A stretch of DNA of 22,710 nt from an uncultured Bacteroides sp. (GTDB lineage: Bacteria; Bacteroidota; Bacteroidia; Bacteroidales; Bacteroidaceae). Both the position numbers and the translations under genes were made by a program. The stretch's first letter is position 1. Each line of letters starts with the position of its first letter. This document shows positions 12,773-19,516 of this stretch, one piece after another. The notes beneath the pieces are model-generated. The model was not told the origin of the DNA. It did no database searches and saw nothing but the letters and a program-made list of their open reading frames with translations. The DNA lies in NCBI RefSeq assembly GCF_949298305.1, contig NZ_CASFWU010000066.1, forward strand, positions 1 through 22,710, in the 5' to 3' direction.

Positions 12773-15700
12773 TCAGAATCTCAGTTTCACGGCAAAGGTG
12801 AACGTGCGCGGTATGGGGTAGGCTCCGTAGTCCAGTCCGTCGTAGCTGGTGTAGACTTCGGGGTCCATGCCCTTGTACTTGGTCAGGGTGAACACGTCCT
12901 GCGCGCTGAGGGTGAGCTGGATGCCTGCAAACTTGGCCACTCTGCGCGGTATGTTGTAGGAGAGGCTGACGTTCTTCAGCTTGATGAACGAGGCGTCTTC
13001 CAGCCAGAAGTCGGAGTTGGCATAGCTCTTGTTGTCGGTGTTGCTGATGCTGGGGTAGAGCGCGTCGGCCTTGTCCTGCACGTAGTCCCATCCTCTGAAG
13101 TAGGCGTCGCGCAGGGTGATGAAGCGCGACACGCCGCTCATGGACGCCGTTGTGAAGCGGCTTATGTTCAACCGGTTGTAGCCCGTAGCAGCGTTGAAGA
13201 AGAGGTTCAGCGTCCAGTTCTTCCACGTCACGGTGTTGTTCCACCCGAAGGTCCACTTGGGGCTGGCCTGGCCTTTGATGACGAGGTCGGCCGAGGTGGG
13301 AGTGGTGGTCAGCGAGCCGTCGGCTTTCTGGTAGAGGTTGGCGCCGTTCTCGTCGAAGCCTTTCCACTGGTAGACGTAGAAGGAACCCAGCGGGTAGCCC
13401 GGCTTCATGATTTGCATGGCACCGCCCAGGTCGCTGTAGTTGGCGTTGAGCACGAAGTCGTTGCCGGCCAGGTCCACTACCTCGTTCTTCACGTAGGCGG
13501 CGTTGAAGGTGGTTTCCCACACCACGGTGCTCTTCACGGGGAAGGTGCTCAGCGAGAACTCCACGCCCGTGTTGTTCAGCTTGCCTTCGTTCACCCAGTA
13601 GGTGCCTCCGCCGTTGTAGCGCGGAATCTGCTTCTGGAAGAGCAGGTCGACGGTGCGCTTCCGGAACCAGTCGAAGGTGAGGTCGATGCCCAGCAGGCTG
13701 ATGTCTACGCCCACGTCGTACTGGTAGGTCTTCTCCCACGTCAGGTCGGGGGTGGCGAACAGGTTGCCCCAGTAGCCGGTGTATCCGGTGGAGGTTCCCC
13801 AGCCGTAGGAAGTGCTGGAGAGCATGCCCAGGGTGCTGTAGGCCGAGATGGCCTGGTTGCCCGTCACGCCGTAGCTGGCGCGCAGCTTCAGCTGCTTCAG
13901 CAGGCTCTGGTCTTCCATGAAGGCTTCCTTGGCCACGTCCCATGCCAGGGCGGCCGAGGGGAACCAGCCCCAGCGGTGGGCTTTCTGGAACTTGGACGAG
14001 CCGTCGGCACGGATGGCGGCGGTGAGGAAGTAGCGTTTCTTGTAGTCGTAGCTGGCGCGCAGCAGGCCCGAGGCCAGCGACGACTCGGTGTACGAGTTGC
14101 TCTCGCTCCTGACGGCGGCGTTGCCGATGTTCCAGTAGCCCACGCTCTCGTTGTTCAGGTTGGAGCCGCTGGCCGAGAGGCCGGTGTCGAAGGTGCGGCT
14201 TATTTCCCAGACGGCGGTGGCGTTGACGGTGTGGTCGCCGAAGGTGCGGTTATAGGTCAGGTTGTTGGTGTTCTGCCAGTAGCGGTGCAGGCTGCTGCTG
14301 TTGCTCATGCTGTTGATGGCTCCGGGCGCCACCAGCTTCGAGCTGAAGGAGTAGGAGGGGCTGTGGTCGTAGTCGTAGCCTCCCTGCACGGAGAGGGTCA
14401 GTCCCTTGGCCAGGCGGAAGAGCAGCGTCAGGTTGGCGTTCAGGTTGTAGCTGTACGAGTCGCTGTAATTCTCGGTCATCACGCCGTAGGGGTTGTTGCC
14501 CGTGCCTATGTTGTAGGGGTCGTTGTTGTAGATGCCCGTTTCGGGGTCGCGCAGCTCCATGGTGGGCGAGAAGTTGAGCACGTGGAACCAGCTGGGGGCG
14601 CCGTTCTCCTGGTGGATGACGGCGGCGTTCAGCTTGGCAGACACCGTCAGCCACGGACGCACCTCGGTGTCTATGTTGGCGCGGATGCCGTAGCGCTTGT
14701 ACTTGGAGTTGATGGTAACGGCCTCCTGGTCCAGCACACTGCCCGAGAGGAGGTACTTCACCTTGTCCGTGCCGCCCGAGATGCCCAGGTTGTAGTCCTG
14801 CGTAAGGGCGGTGCGGGTCATGAGGTCTATCCAGTCGATGCCTTTCGTTCCGTTCCTGTAGGCTTCGAGGTCGGCGGCCGGGATGGTCTGCGAGCCGCGG
14901 ATGTCGTTCAGGGCCAGCGCGTACTCGTAGGCGTTGAGCAGGTCGTAGTCCTTGCGCACGGTGGAGAGTCCCAGCTTGGCGTCGAAGGTGACGCGGGCTC
15001 GCCCTTCCTGTCCGTTGCGGGTGGTGATGAGGATGACGCCGTTGGCGCCGCGCGAGCCGTAGATGGCGGTGGACGAGGCGTCCTTCAGCACCTCCATGGA
15101 TTGGATGTCCTGCGGGCTGATGCCGTCCAGGCCGCTGGAGGAGATGATGCCGTCTATGACGTAGAGCGGGTCACTGCTCTTGTTGATGGAGGTGGTGCCG
15201 CGTATGCGCACCTTGGCTCCCGCGCCGGGCATACCGCTGGTGTTCATCACTTCCACGCCCGCCGTGCGTCCTTGCAGCACTTCGGAGACGTTCTTCACGG
15301 GCTGGTTCTCGAAGCTGCGCTTGCCCACGGTGGCGATGGAGCCCGTCAGGTCGCTCTTCTTGACCGTTCCGTAACCCACCACCACCACTTCGTCCAGCAT
15401 CTGGTTGTCCTCCTTCAGGATGATGTTGTAGGTGGAGATGCGTTTGCTGACTCTGGTTTCCTGGGTGAGATAGCCGATGTAGGAGACTACCAGGATGGTG
15501 CGGGGAGGCACTTCCAGCGTGAACTTGCCGTCCACGTCGGTGACGACGCCTACTGCGGAGTTGTCTTTGACGGTGACGGTGGCGCCTATGATGCTTTCGC
15601 CCTGTTCGTCGGTGACGATGCCTTTCACTTTTCTGTTGCCGTCCTGCGGTTCTTCGTCCGTGTTTGCGGTTTCTGTGTAGTTTGCCGTCTGTGGCGTGTC

Positions 15701-15805
15701 CTGTGGCAATCCGGATGCAATCTGCGCAGACAGGTTGGATGAGAGAAGCAGCATGATGATGGCGCTTGTCATCCACGTTCTTTTTCGACTCACTCTATTT
15801 TTCAT
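12773..15805 (-). CDS. SusC/RagA-family TonB-dependent outer-membrane transporter
   Basis: 1010 aa. Signal peptide about 1-28 (ends SNLSAQ), a linker, a CarboxypepD_reg-like beta domain (about 58-135, VKGIVTDEQGESIIGATVTVKD), TonB box DEVVVVGYG (138-146), plug (NVSEVLQGRTAGVEV, GAGAKVRIRGTTSIN, PLYVIDGI, VLKDASSTAIYGSRGANGVI) and a 22-strand barrel ending TFAVKLRF. It imports SusD-captured ligands using proton motive force through TonB-ExbBD. There is no STN domain between signal peptide and the CarboxypepD domain, so it is not built for FecR/ECF trans-envelope signalling, despite the sigma operon just upstream. A near-perfect sigma-54 promoter lies at 15857-15872. Its GC-rich, biased codons create a 1015-codon open frame on the opposite strand, which is not a gene. 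Confidence 0.97.
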   Translation of the reverse strand: MKNRVSRKRTWMTSAIIMLLLSSNLSAQIASGLPQDTPQTANYTETANTDEEPQDGNRKVKGIVTDEQGESIIGATVTVKDNSAVGVVTDVDGKFTLEVPPRTILVVSYIGYLTQETRVSKRISTYNIILKEDNQMLDEVVVVGYGTVKKSDLTGSIATVGKRSFENQPVKNVSEVLQGRTAGVEVMNTSGMPGAGAKVRIRGTTSINKSSDPLYVIDGIISSSGLDGISPQDIQSMEVLKDASSTAIYGSRGANGVILITTRNGQEGRARVTFDAKLGLSTVRKDYDLLNAYEYALALNDIRGSQTIPAADLEAYRNGTKGIDWIDLMTRTALTQDYNLGISGGTDKVKYLLSGSVLDQEAVTINSKYKRYGIRANIDTEVRPWLTVSAKLNAAVIHQENGAPSWFHVLNFSPTMELRDPETGIYNNDPYNIGTGNNPYGVMTENYSDSYSYNLNANLTLLFRLAKGLTLSVQGGYDYDHSPSYSFSSKLVAPGAINSMSNSSSLHRYWQNTNNLTYNRTFGDHTVNATAVWEISRTFDTGLSASGSNLNNESVGYWNIGNAAVRSESNSYTESSLASGLLRASYDYKKRYFLTAAIRADGSSKFQKAHRWGWFPSAALAWDVAKEAFMEDQSLLKQLKLRASYGVTGNQAISAYSTLGMLSSTSYGWGTSTGYTGYWGNLFATPDLTWEKTYQYDVGVDISLLGIDLTFDWFRKRTVDLLFQKQIPRYNGGGTYWVNEGKLNNTGVEFSLSTFPVKSTVVWETTFNAAYVKNEVVDLAGNDFVLNANYSDLGGAMQIMKPGYPLGSFYVYQWKGFDENGANLYQKADGSLTTTPTSADLVIKGQASPKWTFGWNNTVTWKNWTLNLFFNAATGYNRLNISRFTTASMSGVSRFITLRDAYFRGWDYVQDKADALYPSISNTDNKSYANSDFWLEDASFIKLKNVSLSYNIPRRVAKFAGIQLTLSAQDVFTLTKYKGMDPEVYTSYDGLDYGAYPIPRTFTFAVKLRF

Positions 15806-15856
15806 ATTCAGACATGCTTTTGATTTGTTTGTGAAATGAAATAATAAGGTGTGCCA

Positions 15857-15872
15857 TGCAAGAAACGTGCCA
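15857..15872 (-). promoter_or_regulatory. Sigma-54 (RpoN) promoter of the susCD operon
   Basis: Leftward reading gives TGGCACGTTTCTTGCA: the -24 element TGGCACG, a 4-bp spacer and the -12 element TTGCA, matching the sigma-54 consensus at every conserved position. Transcription would start near 15845, leaving about 40 nt before the ATG at 15805. No TAnnTTTG -7 box competes in this interval. Sigma-54 promoters need an enhancer-binding AAA+ activator; none is in the window. Small dyads (ACGG-N6-CCGT and CCGG-TGT-CCGG) lie just upstream and could be activator sites. Confidence 0.7.
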
Positions 15873-15963
15873 GAATAATTGACGGCCTGCTAACGGATTG
15901 TGCCGTATGTGTTTATAAGTTGCCGGACACCGGGACTGTTGTGGGGATTGTGTGGAAAATGGA

Positions 15964-16009
15964 ACAGGGGCAGTGTGGAAACTGGGTAAAAATTCCACAC
16001 TGCCCCTGT
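15964..16009 (-). terminator. Hairpin terminator after the sigma-DUF4252 operon
   Basis: A perfect 17-bp stem pairs ACAGGGGCAGTGTGGAA (15964-15980) with TTCCACACTGCCCCTGT (15993-16009) around a 12-nt loop. It lies about 35 bp beyond the DUF4252 stop at 16045 and is followed leftward by TCCATTTTCC. It separates the operon from susCD. Confidence 0.7.
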
Positions 16010-16044
16010 CTGTCCGGCCTGTCCCTTCGGGGGAAGCGGCGGGC

Positions 16045-16491
16045 TTACTTGATGACTCCTTGCAGGTCTTCCAGCGTCAGCCGGCCGCACATCAGGATGA
16101 TGACGAACTCGTCCTTGTTGTCCACCAGCAGCACGTATTCGGTGTCCTTCTTCCGCTCCTTGCTGTAGATGAGCACGCGCTCGCCCTCGCTCTTTATGCG
16201 CATCAGTTCCTCGTAGCCGTTGTCGGGGTTGATGTGGGCCGTGGCCTTGCGGAGCTGGTCGGCCACTTCGCGGTTCTCGCACGAGAGGATGTTGAGGCTG
16301 CTGATTTTGCCGGTCACGCTGTCTATGTGGAGGCCGATGTCGTTGCTCTTCATCAGGCCGAACATCTTGGGCGAGATGTAGACGGAGGTGACGCCGGGCA
16401 TGTCGGCGAATTTCTCGAAAAAGCTTTCCTGGGCCAGTGTGGGGAGGACGGCCAGCAGGAGGGCTGTCAGTAGGGTATATATCCGTTTCAT
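16045..16491 (-). CDS. DUF4252 protein (exported, end of sigma operon)
   Basis: 148 aa. Signal peptide MKRIYTLLTALLLAVLPTLA then QESFFEKFADMPGVTSVYIS, typical of DUF4252: the pattern F..F.....V..V.IS, a central helix with GKISSLNILSCENREVADQL, a middle EELMRIKSEGERVLIYSKE and the final VLLVDNKDEFVIILMCGRLTLEDLQGVIK. No lipobox cysteine; presumably periplasmic. DUF4252 function is unknown, but its genes recur beside ECF sigma factors in Bacteroidales. Its ATG overlaps the stop of the upstream gene by four bases (ATGA), indicating translational coupling. It is paralogous to the protein at 17511-18002, so the operon both begins and ends with this family. Confidence 0.85.
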   Translation of the reverse strand: MKRIYTLLTALLLAVLPTLAQESFFEKFADMPGVTSVYISPKMFGLMKSNDIGLHIDSVTGKISSLNILSCENREVADQLRKATAHINPDNGYEELMRIKSEGERVLIYSKERKKDTEYVLLVDNKDEFVIILMCGRLTLEDLQGVIK

Positions 16492-17021
16492 TGTCTGAGT
16501 TTTTGTATGTTGTCTATCTTTTCCTGTATCTCTTGTGTGGTGGTTTTCACCTTTTCCATCTGCCGGGTGCCTTTGTCCAGCGCCTTGGCAAAGAGTTGCA
16601 GGGCCTTCTGGGTTTCGGCGTAGGCCTCGCGGGGGTCGTCGAAGGTGTCCTTCGGCCCGTTGTCCGTTTCGCGGAAGATGCCGATGCCTGCGGCCAGCAG
16701 CACGGCGGCGGCAATGCCTGTGGCGGCGTACCGGGCGAAGGGGTTCAGGCGGTGCGTCTGCGGGCGGGCGGCGGGCTTTTCCTGCCGTTCCCAGCAGTCT
16801 ATCTGTGCGGACAGCCGTTCTTCCAGCCCTTCGGGGAGGACGGGCGGCGTCTGGCGGGCGAGGGCGTCCAGTTGTCTGAACAGTTCCTGGTCGGCCTCCA
16901 GCTCCTGCGGCACCGTTTCTGCGGCGAAGAAGGTTCTCAGTGTCTTTTCCTCGGCCTCGCCGGTCTCGCCGTTGTAGTACCGTTCCAGCAGTCTCTTGAT
17001 GTCTTCGGTCTTCATTTTCAT
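16488..17021 (-). CDS. Single-pass membrane anti-sigma-like protein
   Basis: 177 aa. A cytoplasmic N-terminal half (DIKRLLERYYNGETGEAEEKTLRTFF) resembles the zinc-free anti-sigma N-domain seen beside Bacteroidales ECF factors. One transmembrane helix follows (about 98-116, YAATGIAAAVLLAAGIGIF). The outer part (130-177) is helical and heptad-like (ALDKGTRQMEKVKTTTQEIQEKIDNIQ), probably a coiled coil. It is not FecR-type: no FecR domain. Start chosen at 17021 because its ATG overlaps the sigma stop as ATGA; an alternative ATG two codons in exists. The inferred role is to hold the sigma factor at the membrane until an envelope signal, perhaps sensed with the DUF4252 proteins, frees it. Confidence 0.75.
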   Translation of the reverse strand: MKMKTEDIKRLLERYYNGETGEAEEKTLRTFFAAETVPQELEADQELFRQLDALARQTPPVLPEGLEERLSAQIDCWERQEKPAARPQTHRLNPFARYAATGIAAAVLLAAGIGIFRETDNGPKDTFDDPREAYAETQKALQLFAKALDKGTRQMEKVKTTTQEIQEKIDNIQKLRQ

Positions 17022-17524
17022 CTTCCTTTCGTTAAGCGGTTAAACTGTTCCCGTATCCGTTTGCGGGCTTTGCACAGGGTGGCGCGTATGTTGACGGCGC
17101 TCAGCCCCGTGGCCTGTTCTATCTCTTCCATCGAGCAGCCGTTCACGTCGCGCAGCCAGACGACCTTCTGCTGCACCTCGGGCAGGCGGCCTATCAGCCG
17201 TTTCAGCTGCCGGGCTTCGTCCCGTGCCTCCAGTTCGCGCTCCGTGTCGTCGTCGGCGCTCAGGGTGAGGGTGTCGGCGGGGGTGTCGTCCGTCCGGTAG
17301 CGGGCGTTGCGCAGCAGGTCGAGGCAGAGGTTGCGGGTCAGCATCACGCAGTAGGCCTCCGCGTTGGCGGCTATGTTCAGTTCGTGGCGTTTGTTCCAGA
17401 GCTTCAGGTAGGCTTCCTGCACGATGTCCTCGGCATCCTGCGGGTTTCGCAGCAGGGCGTAGGCGGTGCGGTAGAGTTTGGCGTGGTGGGGCAGAAAGAG
17501 GGCTTTGAACTCATTCGCCTCCAT
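17018..17524 (-). CDS. ECF-type RNA polymerase sigma factor
   Basis: 168 aa from the ATG at 17524 (MEANEFKALFLPHHAKLY); an upstream in-frame ATG at 17548 would add eight residues inside the preceding gene. Region 2 is visible as RTAYALLRNPQDAEDIVQEAYLKLWNKR, and region 4 as LPEVQQKVVWLRDVNGCSMEEIEQATGLSAVNIRATLCKARKRIRE with its helix-turn-helix. The linker is acidic and short, with no region 3 or 1.1, as in ECF factors. It overlaps the upstream DUF4252 gene by 14 bp and the downstream anti-sigma gene by 4 bp. It likely directs the operon itself and other envelope-related genes. Confidence 0.92.
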   Translation of the reverse strand: MEANEFKALFLPHHAKLYRTAYALLRNPQDAEDIVQEAYLKLWNKRHELNIAANAEAYCVMLTRNLCLDLLRNARYRTDDTPADTLTLSADDDTERELEARDEARQLKRLIGRLPEVQQKVVWLRDVNGCSMEEIEQATGLSAVNIRATLCKARKRIREQFNRLTKGR

Positions 17525-18002
17525 GCCGTTTGCCCGTTTCCTGTTCAACCAGTCCGTCGATGTCTTCCAGCCTGAACTTGCCTTTCAGCAGTATCAGGGC
17601 GCAGTCCTCGTCGCCCTCGCAGACGATGAGCAGCTCTCTGACGATGTCCTTTTTCTGCTTCATCAGAATGCGCACCTTGTCGCCGTCGTCGTTGACGCGC
17701 ATCAGCGTCTCGTACTCGTCGTCCTTCAGGTTGGCCAGCCGTTTTCTGAAGCGTGCCTTCACGGCGGGGCTGCAGTCCTCCAGGTCCAGTACCTTGACGC
17801 TGCTTATCTTCGAGGCCAGTCCGTCTGCCTCGTCGTCCTTGTCCGCAAGCATCGTGCCGAGTTTCATGACGAAGGAGGGGATGCTGACGTATTCGGCCTT
17901 GTGCTCTTCCTTGAACTCGCGGAAAATGGCGTTCACGTTTCCGGCCTGTATGCTCCGGGCGGCTCCCAAGGCCAATAGTAGTATGAATAGATACTTCTTC
18001 AT
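17511..18002 (-). CDS. DUF4252 protein (first gene of sigma operon)
   Basis: 163 aa. Signal peptide MKKYLFILLLALGAARSIQA then a domain with FREFKEEHKAEYVSIPSFVM, KISSVKVLDLEDCSPAVKARF, YETLMRVNDDGDKVRILMKQ and LLIVCEGDEDCALILLKGKFRLEDIDGLV. It is a paralogue of the 148-aa protein at 16045-16491, sharing the layout and the final 'IxxxxGxxxLEDxxGxx' signature. Exported and of unknown function. It precedes the sigma gene and overlaps it by 14 bp. The 5' region (18003-18110) contains GCAACA, a 17-bp spacing and CGTC, loosely like an ECF promoter, which would fit autoregulation. Confidence 0.82.
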   Translation of the reverse strand: MKKYLFILLLALGAARSIQAGNVNAIFREFKEEHKAEYVSIPSFVMKLGTMLADKDDEADGLASKISSVKVLDLEDCSPAVKARFRKRLANLKDDEYETLMRVNDDGDKVRILMKQKKDIVRELLIVCEGDEDCALILLKGKFRLEDIDGLVEQETGKRHGGE

Positions 18003-18137
18003 CTGTTTTCTGTGTTTTTAAGATTGAATAATCGGTTCGTTTCTCAATGCGCATTCTGTATGAAAGACGGGTTGACGGCCGATTATGTTGCAAGCCACGG
18101 CGTGTTTTTTTGTTTTTCGCTCTGTGGTTGGGGGGAA
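18003..18137 (-). promoter_or_regulatory. Upstream region of the sigma operon, possible ECF-type promoter
   Basis: No TAnnTTTG box was found. On the minus strand an AAC motif (TTGCAACA) is followed 17 bp later by CGTC, resembling the AAC...CGTC pattern of ECF-dependent promoters. This is a weak match seen by eye. Confidence 0.25.
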
Positions 18138-18299
18138 AAACGCAGATTGACGCAAATTATCGCAGATAATTATATTTCTTCTTTGCGTTAATCCGCGTTA
18201 ATCTGCGTTTACTTCTTCCGATGCGGTGGAGGTTATGAAACGCAGATTATCGCAAATTATCGCAGATTATATATTATTCCTTTGCGTCCATCTGCGTTT
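18138..18299. repeat. Two tandem hairpin elements of the CGCAGATT type
   Basis: Element 1 (18138-18210) starts AAACGCAGATTGACGCAAA and ends GCGTTAATCTGCGTTT; element 2 (18238-18299) starts AAACGCAGATTATCGCAAA and ends GCGTCCATCTGCGTTTA. In each the ends pair over about 20 bp, and each arm is built of about 10-bp near-repeats (CGCAGATTAT). They sit between korB's terminator and the sigma operon. This is a dispersed palindrome type common in bacterial intergenic DNA. Confidence 0.85.
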
Positions 18300-18326
18300 A
18301 ATATCACCAATGCCTGCGCCGCACAG

Positions 18327-18372
18327 AAAAGGCGGGCCCGCAACCTATGCAAACGAGGTTGCGGCCCGCCTT
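18327..18372 (-). terminator. kor operon terminator
   Basis: AAGGCGGGC(C)CGCAACCT pairs with AGGTTGCGGCCCGCCTT around an AT-rich loop, with TTTT following on the minus strand. It lies about 30 bp past the korB stop. Confidence 0.85.
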
Positions 18373-18403
18373 CCGTCTCTTTTTCGGGGTATGTGCCTGT
18401 CTC

Positions 18404-19408
18404 TTACTTCACCTCCCAGGTGTCGTTGGTCAGCAGCAGTTCCTCGAAGTTGTGGTATTTCTTCTTGGCGGAGACTTCCTCAATCTGCTGGTGTACGGCC
18501 TCGTCGTAGGTAGGCTCGTCCACGTCGCGGATGACACCCAGGGCGATGGGGAAGTCGGGGCCTTCCATCAGAGCCAGCTTCAGCTGCAGGGTGTTGTCCA
18601 TGCAGTGCGCGTCGTGTACCAGGATGTCCTTCTCGGTGATGCCGTTCTCGCCCAGCTTCACCACCTTCAGTCCGAAGCCTTCCTGCATCAGGCCGTATTC
18701 GTTGTTCTCGCCGAAGAGCATCGGTTTGCCGTGTTCCAGGTAGATGGCGTTCTTGGCGCGGTCTTCCTTCTTGGCCACGGAGTCGTGAGTGCCGTTGTTG
18801 AAGATGACGCAGTTCTGCAGGATTTCGCAGACGGCGGCGCCCTTATGGTTGTAGGCCGCCTTCAGTATCTCTACCGTGCCGGCCGCATCGGTGGCCACGG
18901 CGCGGGCAAAGAAGCGTCCGCGTGCGCCGAAGCACAGCTCGGCGGGATGGAAGGGGTCTTCCACGGTGCCGTAGGGCGACGACTTGCTGACGAAGCCGCG
19001 CGGCGAGGTGGGCGAGTACTGTCCCTTGGTGAGGCCGTAGATGCGGTTGTTCAGCAGAATCATGTTCAGGTCGATGTTGCGGCGCACGGCATGGATGAAG
19101 TGGTTTCCGCCGATGGCCAGTCCGTCGCCGTCGCCCGAAATCTGCCAGACGGCCAGGTTCGGGTTAACCACCTTGGCGCCTGTCGAGATGGCTGCCGCAC
19201 GGCCGTGGATGGTCTGCATGGCGTAGGTGTTCATGTAATAGGGTAAGCGGCTGGAGCAGCCGATGCCCGAGATGACGGCCGTTTCCCACGGAGCCTTTCC
19301 GATTTCGGCCATTGCCTTGTGCAGTGAAGCCAGGAAAAAGTGGTCACCACAACCCGGACACCACCGGGGTTGTCCTTTCTTGAAGTCTTTTGCTGTATAT
19401 TGGTCCAT
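18404..19408 (-). CDS. korB: 2-oxoacid (2-oxoglutarate-type):ferredoxin oxidoreductase, beta subunit
   Basis: 334 aa. Contains the iron-sulfur ligand motif WCPGCGDH (Cys17, Cys20) with a further Cys at 51 (GIGCSSR), and the thiamine diphosphate motif GDGDGLAIGG (92-101) ending NNRIYG (120-125). With KorA it oxidatively decarboxylates a 2-oxoacid to acyl-CoA, passing electrons to ferredoxin; 2-oxoglutarate is the likely substrate, giving succinyl-CoA for biosynthesis in an anaerobe. Substrate assignment is by family resemblance, and 2-oxoisovalerate or pyruvate cannot be excluded. It lies 108 bp after korA, with an 8-bp repeat tract between, and is followed by a strong terminator. Confidence 0.92.
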   Translation of the reverse strand: MDQYTAKDFKKGQPRWCPGCGDHFFLASLHKAMAEIGKAPWETAVISGIGCSSRLPYYMNTYAMQTIHGRAAAISTGAKVVNPNLAVWQISGDGDGLAIGGNHFIHAVRRNIDLNMILLNNRIYGLTKGQYSPTSPRGFVSKSSPYGTVEDPFHPAELCFGARGRFFARAVATDAAGTVEILKAAYNHKGAAVCEILQNCVIFNNGTHDSVAKKEDRAKNAIYLEHGKPMLFGENNEYGLMQEGFGLKVVKLGENGITEKDILVHDAHCMDNTLQLKLALMEGPDFPIALGVIRDVDEPTYDEAVHQQIEEVSAKKKYHNFEELLLTNDTWEVK

Positions 19409-19442
19409 AGTTTTTTAGTTTTTAAGTTGGTGAGTTTTTTAA

Positions 19443-19514
19443 GTTTTTAAGTTCTTAAGTTTTTGAGTTCTTAAGTTTTTGAGTTCTTAAGTTTTTGAGT
19501 TCTTAAGTTTTTAA
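19443..19514. repeat. 8-bp tandem repeat between korA and korB (nine units)
   Basis: Nine consecutive 8-mers of form GTTYTTRA alternate GTTCTTAA and GTTTTTGA/GTTTTTAA, so the higher-order period is 16 bp. The tract starts 2 bp from the korA stop and ends about 35 bp before the korB start. It occupies nearly the whole intercistronic gap of an operon. Imperfect units continue to about 19411. Confidence 0.9.
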
Positions 19515-19516
19515 AC

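Noticed and set aside
12695..15742. 1015-codon open frame antisense to susC
   Set aside because: It mirrors susC, with Val/Gly/His/Ala-rich composition and no domain; the stop-free frame follows from GC-rich, biased codons on the real strand.
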